The notes beneath the pieces are model-generated. The model made no database searches, was not told the origin of the DNA, and saw only the letters and a program-made list of their open reading frames with translations. A stretch of 6,966 nt of DNA from an uncultured Prevotella sp. (GTDB lineage Bacteria; Bacteroidota; Bacteroidia; Bacteroidales; Bacteroidaceae). How positions within the stretch are numbered: position 1 is the first letter of the stretch; each line of letters begins with the position of its first letter. The DNA lies in NCBI GenBank assembly GCA_937901345.1, contig CALCHM010000085.1, positions 1 to 6,966 of the forward strand, written 5' to 3'. Positions 6,886 through 6,966 of this stretch are shown piece by piece. The translations under genes were made by a program, and so were the position numbers.

Positions 6886-6966
6886 TAGAAAGAGAATTAC
6901 TTTAAAAGATTAGGCAATAATATAGGAGTTGACCCAAGAACTTTAACAGACCCCCTCCGCAACTAA
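6886..6966. other. Intergenic edge with no supported gene
   Basis: No coding region or RNA gene can be supported here. On the minus strand, TATTATTG (6922 to 6915) resembles the -7 box TAnnTTTG with one mismatch, but no good -33 box lies at the correct distance. A ybeY promoter here is therefore only a weak possibility. Confidence 0.3.

Noticed and set aside
6915..6947. Possible ybeY promoter (TATTATTG on the minus strand)
   Set aside because: The -7 box has a mismatch and the best -33 candidate (GTTA at 6947-6944) is both poor and one base further away than usual, so it is not listed as a promoter.

Overview
The window looks like chromosomal DNA from a member of the Bacteroidota, most likely a Prevotella-like Bacteroidales. 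The evidence is as follows. The first bases encode a C-terminus (GLYIVNGKKVIMK-stop) of the kind that ends type IX secretion cargo proteins. The promoter found (GTTG, 20 bp, TACTTTTG) fits the Bacteroidota -33/-7 consensus (TTTG ... TAnnTTTG) rather than sigma-70 boxes. The large protein is a Bacteroidota-style alpha-2-macroglobulin. YbeY has the HGxLHLxGxxD form of its metal motif. The genus is an inference.

Layout from left to right. Bases 1-55 hold the last codons of a + strand gene. Bases 100-173 form a very long hairpin that can terminate both this gene and the convergent minus-strand gene. Bases 202-5562 (minus) encode a secreted alpha-2-macroglobulin-like protein of 1786 residues with recognisable MG2, A2M and thioester-type (TED) regions, but with no Cys-x-Glu-Gln thioester. 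Its promoter lies at 5585-5616. Bases 5747-6272 hold a non-coding tandem array of about 13 units of 41 bp, each carrying short palindromes spaced by about one or two DNA helical turns. Bases 6291-6333 form an intrinsic terminator for ybeY, which is encoded on the minus strand at 6370-6807. Bases 6808-6966 are the ybeY upstream region, with short repeats and a small hairpin.

The two complete genes point the same way but are separated by a terminator, an 0.5-kb repeat array and a promoter, so they appear to be independent transcription units. The macroglobulin probably acts in the periplasm or at the cell envelope as a protease trap or structural protein. YbeY is a cytoplasmic metal-dependent RNA-processing and ribosome-quality factor. 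Nothing in the sequence links them functionally. The most unusual part of the window is the 41-bp array: its copies are nearly identical at the ybeY end and decay towards the macroglobulin promoter.
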